From Bartonella sp. WD16.2 (GTDB taxonomy: Bacteria > Pseudomonadota > Alphaproteobacteria > Rhizobiales > Rhizobiaceae): 64,000 nucleotides of DNA. The first letter of the stretch is position 1. Every line of letters begins with the position of its first letter. The stretch is taken from assembly GCF_002022505.1 (NCBI RefSeq), contig NZ_CP019781.1, positions 558,001-622,000 on the forward strand. Reading direction: 5' to 3'. Shown piece after piece: positions 50,937 through 62,678 of this stretch. The notes under the pieces were generated by a model, which saw only the letters and a program-made list of their open reading frames with translations, was not told where the DNA came from and did not search any database. A program made the translations under genes and the position numbers.

Positions 50937-51419
50937 ATGCGTTGCCCTTACTGTCAATGTGAAGATACACAAGTTAAGGATTCACGTCCTGCAGAAGAGG
51001 GCGCTGTAATTCGTCGTCGACGTGTGTGTTCCGTTTGTGGTGGTCGTTTTACAACCTTTGAGCGTATTCAGTTACGTGAATTGTCAGTTTTCAAAAAGAG
51101 TGGTCGGCGTGAACCATTTAACCGTGATAAATTAATAAGATCAGTTAATGTGGCGGTGCGTAAGCGTAATATTGATCCTGATCACATTGAACAAGCAATT
51201 TCAGGTATTGTACGTCAGCTTGAGAATTTAGGGGAACCTGAGATTGCTTCAGAAAAAATTGGACATCTTGTAATGGAATGGTTAAAAAGCATTGATGATA
51301 TTGCTTATATTCGTTTTGCTTCCGTGTATCGCGATTTTCGTAATGCAACTGATTTTCATGATATTATAAATGAGCTTTCAAAAGATGTGGCGGATATAAA
51401 ATCTTATTTTGATGAGTAA
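50937..51419 (+). CDS. nrdR: Transcriptional repressor NrdR
   Basis: Represses ribonucleotide reductase genes in response to ATP/dATP; 160 residues. The zinc ribbon uses C3, C6, C31 and C34. The ATP-cone spans about 49-139. GAGG precedes the ATG. The last 8 bases overlap ribD. Confidence 0.96.
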   Translation: MRCPYCQCEDTQVKDSRPAEEGAVIRRRRVCSVCGGRFTTFERIQLRELSVFKKSGRREPFNRDKLIRSVNVAVRKRNIDPDHIEQAISGIVRQLENLGEPEIASEKIGHLVMEWLKSIDDIAYIRFASVYRDFRNATDFHDIINELSKDVADIKSYFDE

Positions 51420-52536
51420 AGAAGTACAAGATAACCGCTTTATGGCTGCAGCTATTCGTTTAGCAGAACGTCACATTGGACTTACCGGCCAAAATCCATC
51501 TGTTGGTGCATTAATTGTCCGAGATGATAATATAAAAACACCCATCGTCGGCTATGGTGTAACAGCCATTCATGGAAGACCCCACGCTGAAGTACAAGCT
51601 TTACTCATGGCAGGACCATTATCCAATAACGCTACCGCTTACATTACTTTAGAACCTTGTCCACATTATGGTGAAACTTCACCGTGTGTAAGTGCACTTA
51701 TTGATTCAGGTATTTCGCGGGTTGTTGTCGCACTTACTGATCCAGATGAACGGGTTTGTGGTCGTGGTATTGCTCTTTTACGTGCAGCTGGCATTGAAGT
51801 CGTTGAGGGAGTTCTAGCTAGAGAGGCTTTTGAAACGTTAAGTGCTTATTTATGCGTAAAAAAACTGCAGCGGTGTGAAGTGACTTTTAAAATGGCAATT
51901 TCTGCAGATAATGGTATAGGAAAAAAAAGGAAGGGGAGAGTAGAAATTAGTGGAGTACAAGCTCATACATATACCCATATTCTGCGTGCTCAAAATGATG
52001 CTATTATGGTTGGTATTGGCACTATATTAGCAGATAATCCGCAATTAAGTTGCCGTTTGCCTGGGCTTGAAATGCGCTCACCTATACGTATTATTTTAGA
52101 CCCAGATTTACGTATTCCACTTAATGCAAAGGTTATACAAACAGCGACAGAAATTCCTACATGGATTATTTGTAATGCAACTCTTACAGAAAAAAGCAAA
52201 AAAGTGTCACTGGAACAGTGTGGTGTATGTGTATTTTCAATAGAAATGAGTGATCATTTGATGCAGCCTTTTGCTATTTTACAACTGCTTTGTCAGCATG
52301 GAATCAATAGTCTTTTGCTTGAAGGAGGAGCAAAGACAGGAGAAAAATTTTTAAATGCTGGTTGTGTGGATCAGTTAATATGTTTTCATGCACCAATTAT
52401 TTTAGGTGCAGATCGTATTGATGCTCCCCATTTTGCAACTTATCTTTCAGAATTTAATGAAATTGAGACGAAAATGTTAGGAAATGATCGTTTATGCAAA
52501 TGGAGGAGCAAAACATTGTGTTCACAGGGATTGTAA
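51412..52536 (+). CDS. ribD: Bifunctional riboflavin deaminase/reductase RibD
   Basis: Two steps of riboflavin synthesis: deamination then reduction of the pyrimidine intermediate; 374 residues. The N-terminal deaminase has the zinc motifs HAEVQALL and [11 protein letters not shown]. The C-terminal reductase starts at about 155 ([14 protein letters not shown]). The ATG at 51412 overlaps the nrdR stop; an adjacent in-frame TTG at 51409 is less likely. Confidence 0.95.
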   Translation: MSKEVQDNRFMAAAIRLAERHIGLTGQNPSVGALIVRDDNIKTPIVGYGVTAIHGRPHAEVQALLMAGPLSNNATAYITLEPCPHYGETSPCVSALIDSGISRVVVALTDPDERVCGRGIALLRAAGIEVVEGVLAREAFETLSAYLCVKKLQRCEVTFKMAISADNGIGKKRKGRVEISGVQAHTYTHILRAQNDAIMVGIGTILADNPQLSCRLPGLEMRSPIRIILDPDLRIPLNAKVIQTATEIPTWIICNATLTEKSKKVSLEQCGVCVFSIEMSDHLMQPFAILQLLCQHGINSLLLEGGAKTGEKFLNAGCVDQLICFHAPIILGADRIDAPHFATYLSEFNEIETKMLGNDRLCKWRSKTLCSQGL

Positions 52537-53135
52537 CGGATATCGGTTGTGTTGAAGATATACAATCTTTAAAGCAAGGAGTACGCTTGAGTATTTCTAC
52601 ACATTATGATGTAGAGACTATAGAAATTGGTGCGTCAATTGCATGCTCAGGCATTTGTCTAACCGTTATTGAACGTGAGCTAAAACAAATGAATGCTAAT
52701 TGCTTTGTTGTAGAAGCATGGAAAGAAGCGTTGTGTTTGACTAATCTTTCTCAATGGACAAAAGGGACTTTTGTTAATTTGGAACGTTCATTGCGGTTTG
52801 GTGATGAGATAGGTGGACATTTTGTTTCTGGCCACGTTGATGGTTTGGCTGAGATCGTTGATCAAAAAAATGAAGGTGATGCAATTCGTTTTTATTTAAA
52901 AACTTCAGTACGTTTGGCACCTTTTATTGCAGAAAAAGGTTCTGTTGCGCTTAATGGTACATCTCTAACCGTTAATTGTGTTGAAGATAATATTTTTGAT
53001 ATTCTTATTATTCGCCATACACTTGAAGTGACAACATGGGGGCAGGCTAAAGTCGGGGATCAAGTGAATTTAGAAGTTGACCAACTTGCTCGTTATGTTG
53101 CCAGGCTTTCTGATTTTAAAATGAAAGATAAGTAA
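52518..53135 (+). CDS. ribE: Riboflavin synthase alpha chain
   Basis: Dismutation of two lumazine molecules to riboflavin; 205 residues with two lumazine-binding repeats (FTGIVTDIG... and GGHFVSGHVDG). The start is a GTG at 52518, chosen because GGAGGAG lies 9 bases upstream and it gives the canonical MFTGIV start. It overlaps the end of ribD by 19 bases. Confidence 0.94.
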   Translation: MFTGIVTDIGCVEDIQSLKQGVRLSISTHYDVETIEIGASIACSGICLTVIERELKQMNANCFVVEAWKEALCLTNLSQWTKGTFVNLERSLRFGDEIGGHFVSGHVDGLAEIVDQKNEGDAIRFYLKTSVRLAPFIAEKGSVALNGTSLTVNCVEDNIFDILIIRHTLEVTTWGQAKVGDQVNLEVDQLARYVARLSDFKMKDK

Positions 53136-53199
53136 ACTGAAAATATTGTATTGTTTTGAAATTTGATGGTTATGTAATCTTTAAAATAGGTGTTTTGTT

Positions 53200-53658
53200 G
53201 TGACAAAAAAAATAGATAAAAAGTCGCATTTATTAATTGTTGAAGCACGTTTTTACGATAAAATCTCTAATGAACTTCTTGCAGGTGCGGTGAATGTTTT
53301 GCAAAAAGCTGAAGTAAGCTATGATGTTGTGACGGTTCCAGGGGCACTAGAAATACCCGGTGCAATAGCTTTTGCTGAAAAAAACAATAAGGTATCTTAT
53401 GATGGCTATATAGCGCTTGGTTGTGTTATTCGGGGTGATACATATCATTTTGAAATTGTTGCTGATAATTCTTGTAGAGCATTAATGGATTTAACTCTTC
53501 ATAGGCAATTGGCTATTGGAAATGGTATTTTGACTGTTGAAAATGAAGAACAAGCATGGGCACGTGCTAAACAGAGTGAAAAGAATAAAGGTGGTTTTGC
53601 TGCTGAAGTTGCTTTGTGTATGATTGCTCTCAAGAAGAAATTTGGAGATAATCATTAA
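53200..53658 (+). CDS. ribH: 6,7-dimethyl-8-ribityllumazine synthase
   Basis: Penultimate step of riboflavin synthesis; 152 residues. It has [27 protein letters not shown] and the catalytic His in [12 protein letters not shown]. Start GTG at 53200. nusB follows 2 bases after the stop, a conserved coupling. Confidence 0.96.
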   Translation: MTKKIDKKSHLLIVEARFYDKISNELLAGAVNVLQKAEVSYDVVTVPGALEIPGAIAFAEKNNKVSYDGYIALGCVIRGDTYHFEIVADNSCRALMDLTLHRQLAIGNGILTVENEEQAWARAKQSEKNKGGFAAEVALCMIALKKKFGDNH

Positions 53659-53660
53659 AT

Positions 53661-54137
53661 ATGGCTGATATAAAAAGCAAACATTCTTCGCATTTGGCTA
53701 ATAAACGCGGAGTAGCGAGGCTTGCTGCGGTGCAGGCACTATATCAAATGGATATAGTTGGCATTAGTGTTACGGAAATAGCAGCAGAATATAAAGCTTA
53801 TCGTTTAGGAAAAGATATTGATGGTGATCAATATCTTGATGCTGATTTTCAGTGGTTTCGAGCTGTTATAGCTGGTGTTGTACAAGATCAAAAACAACTT
53901 GATCCTATGCTTCAGCAAAAACTTTCTGAAGAATGGTCACTTTCACGTCTTGATTCGATTTTACGTGCAATTTTGCGTGCAGGTTTATGGGAGTTAATGA
54001 ATCACAAGGATATACCTACTGCAGTTATTGTAAGTGAATATATTGATGTAGCAAAAGCGTTTTTTGAAGGTGATGAACCAAAGCTTGTTAATGCAATTCT
54101 TGATAGAATAGCAAAAGAAATCCGCCAGCAAAGATAA
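53661..54137 (+). CDS. nusB: Transcription antitermination factor NusB
   Basis: Helical RNA-binding factor for rRNA antitermination, 158 residues. Motifs: [33 protein letters not shown] and [29 protein letters not shown]. It is the last gene of the rib run and ends in the hairpin at 54142. Confidence 0.96.
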   Translation: MADIKSKHSSHLANKRGVARLAAVQALYQMDIVGISVTEIAAEYKAYRLGKDIDGDQYLDADFQWFRAVIAGVVQDQKQLDPMLQQKLSEEWSLSRLDSILRAILRAGLWELMNHKDIPTAVIVSEYIDVAKAFFEGDEPKLVNAILDRIAKEIRQQR

Positions 54138-54141
54138 TAAA

Positions 54142-54170
54142 ATAAAATTCTAGTATTACTAGATTTTATA
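54142..54170. terminator. Hairpin between nusB and the BamE-like gene
   Basis: The stem CTAGT/ACTAG is extended by A-rich and T-rich arms with one bulge. It lies between convergent genes and probably serves both. Confidence 0.55.
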
Positions 54171-54201
54171 AACGTCATTAAAATTACAAGTAGGTAGTTG
54201 A

Positions 54202-54675
54202 TTAACGTGGAGTATTTGCAGAGCCTTTGACAATTTGGATTAAAAAAGATTGATCACTACCACCTGTTGGTGTTGTTTGAGTGATAAAATCGAATACTTG
54301 ACCATCTTGTAGACCATAATTAGCTACCTTTGCGACCTGACCATTTTTATTGAAATAAATAGCCAAGACTTTACGGTCAATAATTTTGGTTTTCATAAAT
54401 CGCATTTTACGATACCGAGTTTGTGAAATATAGTAGAAAACCTCGTTATCATATTTTGTTTTTAGTGAAGGAGTTCCTAGAGCTAAAAGAACTTGCTCCT
54501 GACTTGATCCAATGGAAACAGAATCAAGAGCATTTTGATCGAGAACATAACCTTCCTTATAGGTTTGGCTTGAAGTTAAAGAATGAATTGAACTACATCC
54601 AGTAAACGCCGCCATACTTACTATAAATAGACTAATCAATAATTTATGTTTGATTAAATTTACCAAGTGAGGCAT
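54202..54675 (-). CDS. BamE/SmpA/OmlA-family outer-membrane lipoprotein
   Basis: 157 residues with a lipoprotein signal peptide and lipobox AFTGC (C27). The mature part has the SmpA/OmlA fold pattern (VSIGSSQEQVLLALGTPS, VFYYISQTRYRKMRFMKTKI). BamE is a minor part of the outer-membrane protein assembly machine. GGAG precedes the ATG. The neighbours DUF177 and plsX across a divergent promoter match other Rhizobiales. Confidence 0.9.
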   Translation of the reverse strand: MPHLVNLIKHKLLISLFIVSMAAFTGCSSIHSLTSSQTYKEGYVLDQNALDSVSIGSSQEQVLLALGTPSLKTKYDNEVFYYISQTRYRKMRFMKTKIIDRKVLAIYFNKNGQVAKVANYGLQDGQVFDFITQTTPTGGSDQSFLIQIVKGSANTPR

Positions 54676-54890
54676 CTGAATGACATCTCCATTTACACGT
54701 AAGCATAGGTGAAAAAGTAACCCGCGATTTTTTCGACTTTTAGCTTAATTCAGTATAATCTGCAATAGCTTACAGCGAATTTCCTCTGTTATAAAATCAG
54801 TAATTTTATAGAAAACTGCTTTAAAAATTATAAAATATGTTGCTTAAACGAAGTCACAATATACTACATTTTTTTATTTTGGAGTTATCA

Positions 54891-55448
54891 ATGAGTGTTA
54901 AAAATGTTTCTCAAATGATGTTTGCTCTGACTTATCCAGTATCAGTACGCTCATTGTCTGCTAAGGGTATAAAAATTCGTATTTGCGCAGATCAGCAAGA
55001 ATGCGCACATTTAGCCAAGAATCATGATTTACTTGAAGTAAAATCTTGTGAGGGAGAATTCCATGTTTTACCGTGGAAAAAGCGTGGGGTATATGTGAAA
55101 GGTTTGCTGCAGGCACATATAGTACAATCATGCGTTATTACATTGGAGCCATTGGAAAATATTCTCCACGAAAATATTGAAATTACGTTTATTCCTGAGG
55201 ATTCAAATTTGGTTAAACCAAAGGTGTCAAAGGACACAAGGGAATTGCTTTTAGATGCAGATGGACCAGATATACCGGAAGTTTTTTATGGCGATAAAGT
55301 TGATATAGGTGCAGTTATGGAAGAATTTTTTGAATTATCAATTAATCATTATCCACGTAAAGAAGATGAGAATATGAGTTTAGTTAAAAATTTAGAAGAA
55401 ATTGAGCAAAAAATATCACCATTTTCTGTTTTGAAAGGATGGAAATGA
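54891..55448 (+). CDS. DUF177 (YceD-like) protein
   Basis: 185 residues from the ATG at 54891, chosen over 54837 because GGAG sits at 54881-54884. DUF177 proteins are linked with 23S rRNA accumulation and usually precede rpmF or plsX. The central block LQAHIVQSCVITLEPLENIL, with the conserved Cys, and the acidic DxxDxGAVMEEFFELSINHYPRK end are typical. No rpmF was found before plsX. Confidence 0.88.
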   Translation: MSVKNVSQMMFALTYPVSVRSLSAKGIKIRICADQQECAHLAKNHDLLEVKSCEGEFHVLPWKKRGVYVKGLLQAHIVQSCVITLEPLENILHENIEITFIPEDSNLVKPKVSKDTRELLLDADGPDIPEVFYGDKVDIGAVMEEFFELSINHYPRKEDENMSLVKNLEEIEQKISPFSVLKGWK

Positions 55449-55583
55449 TTATAAATATATAAAAAACATCTGCTGTATGACTAAAGTGACAGTATTTCTG
55501 TAAGCCTGTTATGGTGATAATTTTTGTAGTTTGTTAAATAATGAGAAATTTCAAGTGTAAATTTAAATATAGGATGTGCAGGT

Positions 55584-56612
55584 GTGATTAGAATTTCTGT
55601 AGATGTCATGGGTGGCGATTATGGCCCAGAGGTTACTATTGAAGGGGCAGCAGTTGCGCAAAAACATTTGCCAAATATTCATTTTTTGTTTTATGGGGTA
55701 GAAGAGGTTGTTAAGCCAATTTTAAAAAAATATCCTCATTTGGTTGCAGCGTCGCAGTTTTATAATACAGAAAGTTATACACGTATGGATGAGAAGCCAA
55801 GTCAGGCACTTCGCATTGGGCGTGGTAAATCATCAATGTGGCATGCGATTGAAGCTGTAAAAAATGGCGAAGCTGATGCTTGTGTCTCTGCTGGCAATAC
55901 TGGTGCACTTATGGCAATGTCTCATTTTTGTTTAAAAATGATGGCAGAATCTAACCGTCCTGGCATTGCTGGTATTTGGCCAACTCTTCGTGGGGAGAGT
56001 ATTGTGCTGGATATTGGTGCAACAATTGGTGCATCTGCTGATCAATTGGTTGATTTAGCGGTTATGGGTGCTGGTATGTTTCGTACTTTATATAATGTTA
56101 AAAAACCAAGCGTTGGGCTTTTGAATGTAGGTGTTGAAGAGGTAAAAGGCTTAGATGAAATCAAAAAAGCCGGAATGATATTGCGTGAAGTACAATTAGA
56201 AGGGTTAGAGTATAAAGGATTTATTGAAGGTAATGACATTGGAAAAGGGGTAGTCGATGTGGTTGTCATTGAGGGGTTTTCTGGTAATATTGCCTTAAAA
56301 GTTGCAGAAGGAACTGCACGGCAAATAGCCGGGCTTTTAAATATTGTTATGCGCCGTTCTGTTTTTTCACGTCTTGGATACGTTTTGTCTCAAGGTGCTT
56401 TTCGTCAGCTGAAACAGAAAATAGATCCTGATCGGATTAATGGTGGTGTGCTTTTAGGTTTAAATGGTATTGTTATAAAAAGTCATGGGGGTGTTAATGC
56501 TGGTGGTTTTGCTTCTGCTATTCGCATTGGTTATGAAATGGTAAATAACGGACTTTTGAAAAAAATAATTGAAGATTTACAATATTTTCATGAAAATAAA
56601 ATGACTCTTTGA
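55584..56612 (+). CDS. plsX: Phosphate acyltransferase PlsX
   Basis: Makes acyl-phosphate from acyl-ACP for phospholipid synthesis; 342 residues. It has [29 protein letters not shown] and [14 protein letters not shown]. The start is a GTG at 55584. It is followed by fabH, as in many bacteria. Confidence 0.96.
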   Translation: MIRISVDVMGGDYGPEVTIEGAAVAQKHLPNIHFLFYGVEEVVKPILKKYPHLVAASQFYNTESYTRMDEKPSQALRIGRGKSSMWHAIEAVKNGEADACVSAGNTGALMAMSHFCLKMMAESNRPGIAGIWPTLRGESIVLDIGATIGASADQLVDLAVMGAGMFRTLYNVKKPSVGLLNVGVEEVKGLDEIKKAGMILREVQLEGLEYKGFIEGNDIGKGVVDVVVIEGFSGNIALKVAEGTARQIAGLLNIVMRRSVFSRLGYVLSQGAFRQLKQKIDPDRINGGVLLGLNGIVIKSHGGVNAGGFASAIRIGYEMVNNGLLKKIIEDLQYFHENKMTL

Positions 56613-56705
56613 AAATGATGAAGGTAGAGCTGTTAATTAATATGCAAACAATATGATCGTATTCGTAGTAGAGATAAGAAATTCTAAGAGAGGGTGAGGA
56701 CTGTT

Positions 56706-57680
56706 ATGATTCGGTCAGTTATATGTGGTGTAGGAAGTGCTTTACCAAAGAAAAGTTTATCAAATAATGAGATTACCAAGTTTGTTGAAACGTCTGATTC
56801 GTGGATTGTTCAACGTACGGGAATTCGCCAACGTTATATTGCTGATACAAATGAAACGACTGTTTCTTTAGGAGTAGCAGCTGCACAAGCTGCACTTAAA
56901 AATTCAGGTATGACAATAAAAGATATTGATTGTATTATTTTAGCTACTTCAACACCTAACCATACTTTTCCTGCTTCTGCTGTTGAAATTCAACATGCTT
57001 TGGGAATGAAGCATGGGTTTGCTTTTGATATTCAGGCTGTTTGTTCTGGTTTTATTTTTGCATTGACAACAGGAGATGTATATTTACGTTGTGGAGCAGC
57101 AAAAAGAATCTTAGTAATTGGATCTGAAACATTTTCTCGGATTTTAGATTGGCAAGATCGTACGACATGTGTTTTATTTGGTGATGGTGCGGGTGCAGCT
57201 GTTTTGGAAGCGCAAGAAGTTGAAGGCAATATTGTTGTTGATTGCGGTATATTGTCTACAAAATTGCGTTCTAATGGTGCGTATGTAGATAAATTGTATG
57301 TTGATGGTGGTCCTTCAACAACACAAACAACAGGTTATTTACGTATGAAAGGGCGAGAAGTTTTTAAACATGCAGTTGGTATGATAACTGATGTGATTGA
57401 TGATTGTTTTGCAGCTGTTAATATGAGTTCTTCTCAGCTAGATTGGTTTGTACCTCATCAGGCTAATAAACGTATTATCGAAGCGTCAGCTAAAAAATTA
57501 GGGATTACATTAGATAAAGTTGTGATGACCGTTGATCAACATGGTAATACATCTGCAGCATCAGTACCATTAGCTTTAACAACTGCTGTTCAAGATGGAA
57601 GAATTAAAAAAGGAGATCTCATTATGTTAGAGGCTATGGGGGGAGGATTTACCTGGGGGGCGATTCTTGTTCGTTGGTAA
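56706..57680 (+). CDS. fabH: 3-oxoacyl-ACP synthase III
   Basis: First condensation of fatty acid synthesis; 324 residues. The triad Cys-His-Asn is C113 in [10 protein letters not shown], His in VPHQANKRI and Asn in HGNTSAAS. The ATG at 56706 ([10 protein letters not shown]) is preferred to a GTG at 56694; GAGG lies 6 bases upstream. Confidence 0.96.
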   Translation: MIRSVICGVGSALPKKSLSNNEITKFVETSDSWIVQRTGIRQRYIADTNETTVSLGVAAAQAALKNSGMTIKDIDCIILATSTPNHTFPASAVEIQHALGMKHGFAFDIQAVCSGFIFALTTGDVYLRCGAAKRILVIGSETFSRILDWQDRTTCVLFGDGAGAAVLEAQEVEGNIVVDCGILSTKLRSNGAYVDKLYVDGGPSTTQTTGYLRMKGREVFKHAVGMITDVIDDCFAAVNMSSSQLDWFVPHQANKRIIEASAKKLGITLDKVVMTVDQHGNTSAASVPLALTTAVQDGRIKKGDLIMLEAMGGGFTWGAILVRW

Positions 57681-57755
57681 ATTATAGCGGCTTGACCATA
57701 TTTGAATAAAACGTATAAATCGCTTTGTAACTTTGAATTTTAATAGGTGGTTATG

Positions 57756-58067
57756 ATGACAGGTAAGACAGTGACACGTGCAGATTTGGCTAGTGTGGTT
57801 TGTAGGAAAGTAGGCTTGTCACATACTGAATCGTCAGCTTTGGTTGAGTCTATTTTAGATGAAATTTGCAATTCACTTGTAAAAGGTGAAGTGGTTAAAT
57901 TATCTTCTTTTGCAACTTTTCAAGTTCGCAATAAAAGTAAACGAATTGGACGCAATCCAAAAACAGGTATTGAAGCACCTATTCCACCACGGCGTGTGGT
58001 AACTTTTAAAGCTGCGAATATACTTAAAAAAAGAATTTTAGATGCACATCGTGCAAGGCAGAAGTAA
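57756..58067 (+). CDS. ihfA: Integration host factor subunit alpha
   Basis: DNA-bending HU/IHF family protein, 103 residues. [22 protein letters not shown] is the DNA-binding arm, and [10 protein letters not shown] the start. Several starts cluster (GTG 57747, ATG 57753, ATG 57756); the last has the best distance to AGGTGG. It partners with IhfB, which is not in the window. The MerR gene follows after 205 bases. Confidence 0.95.
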   Translation: MTGKTVTRADLASVVCRKVGLSHTESSALVESILDEICNSLVKGEVVKLSSFATFQVRNKSKRIGRNPKTGIEAPIPPRRVVTFKAANILKKRILDAHRARQK

Positions 58068-58272
58068 AATTTCATACCAAATAGCGATATTTTAAAATGT
58101 CTGATGTTTGATAAAGAAATTTATATGGGTAATTTTTTGCTATTTGGGTAACAAGTTTTATATTAAAATGTAATTGAGAATAATTCTTATTTTCGATCAA
58201 TCGTAGCAAGAGATTTGAACTAATTTAGTTATTATAAAATCATTAGTACAATATTTAATAAGGTATTGCAAA

Positions 58273-58791
58273 ATGGACAAGAGCCCTGATGCTTTTCGAA
58301 CAATTAGTGAAGTAGCAGAATTACTGGAGCTACCACAGCATGTGTTAAGATTTTGGGAAACACGTTTTGTTCAGATTAAGCCATTAAAGCGTGGTGGTGG
58401 AAGGCGTTACTATCGTCCTGTTGATATTGATTTGCTCAACGGTATTAAACAACTACTTTATGGTAAAGGTTATACTATAAAGGGCGTGCAACGCCTTTTA
58501 AAAGAAAATGGTACTTCTTTTGTTATTGCATTTGGTAATAGCGATCTTAATGACATGAATGTTATAATAGAAAAAGAATGTGCAGAACAAACATCTGAAT
58601 CTACCAAAATTAATGAATCCACTAAGAGTAAGTCAAAAAAGGCAGCGTTTGGACTTTTAGGGTTTATGAAGGGTGAAGAGGAATTTGTTGGTGCTGTTAA
58701 GAGCCATCAAGACAAGACTGATAAAACATTATTACAGGAAACGCTATTTGAATTGATTGAATGTAAGCGTATGCTTGATAGAGCACGATAA
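58273..58791 (+). CDS. MerR-family transcriptional regulator
   Basis: 172 residues. The N-terminal winged helix (about 9-75) reads [24 protein letters not shown] and [27 protein letters not shown]. The rest is a short, unconserved region with no metal-binding cysteines. The gene sits beside ihfA in most Rhizobiales; its targets are unknown to me. Confidence 0.9.
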   Translation: MDKSPDAFRTISEVAELLELPQHVLRFWETRFVQIKPLKRGGGRRYYRPVDIDLLNGIKQLLYGKGYTIKGVQRLLKENGTSFVIAFGNSDLNDMNVIIEKECAEQTSESTKINESTKSKSKKAAFGLLGFMKGEEEFVGAVKSHQDKTDKTLLQETLFELIECKRMLDRAR

Positions 58792-58828
58792 GTAGTAAAC
58801 TATTTTGAATTTAGCACAATTACTTTTA

Positions 58829-60808
58829 TTATTGAATGTTTATTAAACGGCGTAAATCTGGGGGGGTTGCTTCATTTGAGAGTTGTTTCATTACTTCTTC
58901 TATAGGTAAAACAGTCTGATCTGTGCTTCCTAAACGGCGCATACTCACACTATTTGTTTCAGATTCACGTTTACCACATACAAGGATTACAGGGACTTTT
59001 TGTAAAGAATGTTCACGTATTTTGTAATTAATTTTTTCATTACGAAGATCTGCTGTAGTTGAAAGACCAATAGCTTTGAGTTTTCTTGTTATTTTTTCTG
59101 CATATTCATTTGCTTCAGATGTGATTGGTGCAACAACAACCTGTTGAGGGGCAAGCCAAAGCGGCATATGTCCAGAAAAATTTTCAATTAATATACCAAG
59201 AAAACGCTCCATTGATCCCAAAATAGCTCTATGGATCATAACAGGCTGACGTTTTTCTGAATCCTTATCAATATAGAATGCTCCAAAACGCTTAGGTAGA
59301 TTGAAGTCTACTTGTGTTGTTCCACATTGCCATTCACGACCAATAGCATCTTTCAATGTATATTCAAATTTTGGGCCATAAAATGCACCTTCACCTGGAA
59401 GGATGCTTGTTTTAATACGTCCTTCTGATTTTTTCTCAATAGTTTTAAGGACAGATGACATTATGTTTTCACAATGATCCCATAATTCGTCAGAGCCGAC
59501 ACGTTTTTCTGGACGCGTTGAAAATTTAAGACTAATTTCTTCAAAACCAAAATCTGCATAAGTTGATAAAATTAAATCATTAATACTAAGGCATTCATCA
59601 GCTAATTGTTCATCTGTGCAAAAAATATGTGCATCATCTTGCGTAAAGCTACGAACGCGCATAAGACCGTGTAGAGAACCTGAAGGCTCATAACGATGAA
59701 TAATACCAAACTCAGCAAGTCTAATAGGCAAGTCTCGGTAAGACTTTAAACCATGTTTGAAAATTTGCACATGACCAGGGCAATTCATGGGTTTAAGAGC
59801 ATAAACACATTGATTATCCCAATCATCAGCAGCTGGGGTTGTTTGAAACATATTTTCCTTATACCATCCCCAATGACCAGATATTTCCCAAAGTGATTTA
59901 TCAAGAACTTGTGGTGCATTAACTTCGTCATATTTATGATCATCAAGGCGGCGGCGCATATAGCTAATTAAATTTTGGAACATTTTCCAACCTTTTGGAT
60001 GCCAGAAAATCATTCCTGGGCTTTCTTCTTGGAAATGAAATAAATTCATTTCACGTCCTAAGCGGCGATGATCGCGTTTTTCTGCTTCTTCTAGCGTATA
60101 GAGATAGGCTTTTAAGTCATTTTCGTTAGCAAATGCTATGCCATAAATTCTCGTTAACATAGGATTATTGGCATCCCCACGCCAATAAGCTCCTGCGACT
60201 TTCATCAGTTTGAAAGCATTGCCAATTTGACCGGTAGATTGCATATGTGGACCACGACAAAGATCAAACCAATCTCCTTGATAATAAACTTTTACGTCTT
60301 GATTTTCAGGGATAGCATCAATAATCTCAACCTTATACAGTTCGTTTTTTTCAGAAAAAATTTTCTTAGCTTTTTCACGAGACCAAATTTCTTTTCTAAA
60401 AGGTTTGTTTCGTTGGATAATTTCACGCATTTTTTTTTCAATAATGCTGAGGTCATCTAATGTAAAAGGTTGTTTACGTGCGAAATCATAGTAAAAACCA
60501 TTTTCAATAACGGGGCCAATTGTAACTTGTGTTTCAGGAAACAGTTCCTGCACTGCTTCAGCTAAAACATGAGCGCAATCATGGCGTATCAATTCAAGTG
60601 CACGTGGATCGTCGCGAGTAATAATTTCCACTTGTCCAGATTGTTCTAATGGATCTGAAAGGTCTCGGATGATTCCGTTAAGGCTATAGGCAACTGCTTT
60701 TTTTGCGAGTGATTTAGAAATAGACTCAGCCAATTCTAAACCTGTCATTTCAGAGGGGTAATCACGTTTTGAACCATCAGGAAAAGAAAGAGAAATAAGG
60801 TCAGACAT
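58829..60808 (-). CDS. thrS: Threonine--tRNA ligase
   Basis: Class II synthetase, 659 residues: TGS domain (1-60), editing domain (about 60-230, with [12 protein letters not shown]), catalytic core (zinc ligands in [17 protein letters not shown] and [13 protein letters not shown]) and C-terminal anticodon domain. AAGGTG precedes the ATG. It is transcribed in the same direction as yidD and the IscU-like gene. Confidence 0.97.
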   Translation of the reverse strand: MSDLISLSFPDGSKRDYPSEMTGLELAESISKSLAKKAVAYSLNGIIRDLSDPLEQSGQVEIITRDDPRALELIRHDCAHVLAEAVQELFPETQVTIGPVIENGFYYDFARKQPFTLDDLSIIEKKMREIIQRNKPFRKEIWSREKAKKIFSEKNELYKVEIIDAIPENQDVKVYYQGDWFDLCRGPHMQSTGQIGNAFKLMKVAGAYWRGDANNPMLTRIYGIAFANENDLKAYLYTLEEAEKRDHRRLGREMNLFHFQEESPGMIFWHPKGWKMFQNLISYMRRRLDDHKYDEVNAPQVLDKSLWEISGHWGWYKENMFQTTPAADDWDNQCVYALKPMNCPGHVQIFKHGLKSYRDLPIRLAEFGIIHRYEPSGSLHGLMRVRSFTQDDAHIFCTDEQLADECLSINDLILSTYADFGFEEISLKFSTRPEKRVGSDELWDHCENIMSSVLKTIEKKSEGRIKTSILPGEGAFYGPKFEYTLKDAIGREWQCGTTQVDFNLPKRFGAFYIDKDSEKRQPVMIHRAILGSMERFLGILIENFSGHMPLWLAPQQVVVAPITSEANEYAEKITRKLKAIGLSTTADLRNEKINYKIREHSLQKVPVILVCGKRESETNSVSMRRLGSTDQTVLPIEEVMKQLSNEATPPDLRRLINIQ

Positions 60809-60928
60809 AAAACACCTTTTTAGTCCAATTCCGCCAACGATTGCGGATGGTTTCGTGAAAATTTAACAATAGTCAGATAAAGTTAGTAGATTAATTTTCT
60901 ATCAATATGCATTAAAAAAGAAAAGCAA

Positions 60929-61273
60929 TTATTTATCATTTTTGGCAGAAATTTTCCAATAATACCAAGGTTTATAAGAGTAATCAAGAGAAGTTGGTAC
61001 TGGATCAAAGCCATATGTTCCAAATGGGCCACAACGTACAATACGAAAAAAACCCATCCATGCACCAGCCCACAGACCATAGCGTGCAATCGCTTCATAG
61101 GTATATTCTGAACAGGTTGGGATATGACGACATTGATTTCCAATCAAACTGGAAAGTGTTATTTGATAAAGACGTATCAACGTAGTGCCAAGTAATCGTC
61201 CAGGTGTTTTCCGCCAAAGACCTGTGTAATTGCGAGTTTGTATTTTTTTTTGTTTGGGCTGTAATTTAACCAT
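60929..61273 (-). CDS. yidD: Membrane protein insertion efficiency factor YidD
   Basis: 114 residues from the ATG at 61271-61273. The YidD signature is CRHIPTCSEYTYEAI ... RCGPFGTYGFDPVP. It is an inner-membrane-associated protein aiding YidC-dependent insertion. A frame reaching 61297 lies inside the upstream gene. The two genes overlap by 8 bases, so translation is probably coupled. Confidence 0.93.
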   Translation of the reverse strand: MVKLQPKQKKIQTRNYTGLWRKTPGRLLGTTLIRLYQITLSSLIGNQCRHIPTCSEYTYEAIARYGLWAGAWMGFFRIVRCGPFGTYGFDPVPTSLDYSYKPWYYWKISAKNDK

Positions 61274-61700
61274 TTGTTTTTTCTTCAATTTGTTCAATAC
61301 AGTCTACGACTGCATCAAAGGTAAGCATTGTTGAGGCATGGCGTTCTTTATAATCTTTAATGGGTTGCAAGCAGGAAAATGCTTCAAATGGAGCAGGGGG
61401 AGGAGGGCCATTTTCTGTTAACATATAAAGGATAGTTTCGCGTAATGCTTTAAGATCTTGCATTTTTTTGCCAATAATATGACGCGCTAAAATAGAAGAT
61501 GAAGCTTGTCCAAGTGCACATGCATATACCTCATGAGCAAAATCTATAACGATATCATTGTCTACTTTTAAATCTACAAGAACCGTTGATCCGCAAAGGC
61601 GTGCATGTTTTTTTGACGTTGCATCAGGATTATTAAGACGCCCAATTCTACTTATATGAGCAGCATATTCAAGAATTTTATTGCTATAAATGTTGTCCAT
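61266..61700 (-). CDS. IscU/NifU-like Fe-S cluster assembly scaffold
   Basis: 144 residues of the IscU-like family. Conserved cysteines occur in ARLCGSTV, VYACALGQASSS and AFSCLQPI. The rhizobial members at this place (between folE and yidD) are more distant from standard IscU, so its client is unclear. The ATG at 61698-61700 is preferred over an adjacent GTG. Confidence 0.88.
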   Translation of the reverse strand: MDNIYSNKILEYAAHISRIGRLNNPDATSKKHARLCGSTVLVDLKVDNDIVIDFAHEVYACALGQASSSILARHIIGKKMQDLKALRETILYMLTENGPPPPAPFEAFSCLQPIKDYKERHASTMLTFDAVVDCIEQIEEKTNG

Positions 61701-61827
61701 CACGGGCTGTTGCTTGGAATTTTAAGAGTTTTCAATATTCAAGCTTTTAATTCACTTGCGTAAAGATTATTATAAAATAAATTAATGTATATAAATATTT
61801 TATACATAATAAGCTGGAGTTTTTTAA

Positions 61828-62448
61828 ATGCATAGTCCTATGAAAGGAATAGCTAAAGATCTTTTTCTATCTGAGAAAAAGCGTCCTAGTTTTGAAGAAG
61901 TGGAAGCAGCGGTTCGTACATTGTTGTTATGGGTAGGGGAAAATCCAGATCGAGAAGGGCTTTTAAATACTCCTAAACGTGTTGCTAAAGTGTATAGTGA
62001 ACTTTTTTCTGGTTATGATGAATCAGTTGAGGAGATTTTAGGAACAGTTTTTGAAGAGGTTTCAGGTTATAATGAGCCGATAATTATGAAGGATATTGGT
62101 TTTTATTCACATTGTGAGCATCATGTCCTTCCAATTGTTGGTAAAGCTCATATCGCCTACCTTCCCGATACAAAAATTGTTGGTCTTTCAAAAATTGCAC
62201 GTGTCATAGATATTTTTTCTCGTCGTTTGCAAACGCAAGAAGCCATGACAGCTCAAGTAGCTAATGCTTTGGAAACACATTTAAAGCCCCGCGGTGTTGC
62301 AGTAGTAATTGAAGCTGAACATATGTGCATGGCTATGAGAGGGATACGAAAGCACGGAGCTACAACAATTACAACAAGTTTTCATGGCTCTTATAAAAAA
62401 GATCAAGTTGCGCAAGCCAATTTGATGATGGTACTTCGCCAGCTATGA
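61828..62448 (+). CDS. folE: GTP cyclohydrolase I
   Basis: First step of tetrahydrofolate synthesis; 206 residues. Zinc and catalytic motifs: [20 protein letters not shown] and [21 protein letters not shown] lies before the ATG at 61828. In related genomes hisI follows; here it does not. Confidence 0.96.
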   Translation: MHSPMKGIAKDLFLSEKKRPSFEEVEAAVRTLLLWVGENPDREGLLNTPKRVAKVYSELFSGYDESVEEILGTVFEEVSGYNEPIIMKDIGFYSHCEHHVLPIVGKAHIAYLPDTKIVGLSKIARVIDIFSRRLQTQEAMTAQVANALETHLKPRGVAVVIEAEHMCMAMRGIRKHGATTITTSFHGSYKKDQVAQANLMMVLRQL

Positions 62449-62593
62449 TAAAGTGCAGAGTTTGGCGACTTGTATCTAAAGTATACTGTGGCGGTTAAGA
62501 TAAAATAAGTTATAAAAACACGAAAATGGGCTTGTGTCACGCTTTATGATTTGTTAAATCCCCCAAAGTTAATGTATTTGGCCTGTACCATGT

Positions 62594-62678
62594 GCGGTCG
62601 TGGCGGAATTGGTAGACGCGCAGCGTTGAGGTCGCTGTGGGGCAACCCGTGGAAGTTCGAGTCTTCTCGACCGCACCA
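62594..62678 (+). tRNA. tRNA-Leu (anticodon GAG)
   Basis: 85 nt including CCA, with a long variable arm. The acceptor GCGGTCG pairs with CGACCGC. The anticodon stem CAGCG/CGCTG encloses TTGAGGT, giving GAG (reads CTC). It marks the edge of a phage-like segment. Confidence 0.97.

Noticed and set aside
51412..53658. Possible FMN riboswitch for the rib genes
   Set aside because: ribD overlaps nrdR and ribE overlaps ribD; the 64-base ribE-ribH gap is too short for an RFN element and shows none of its conserved blocks.
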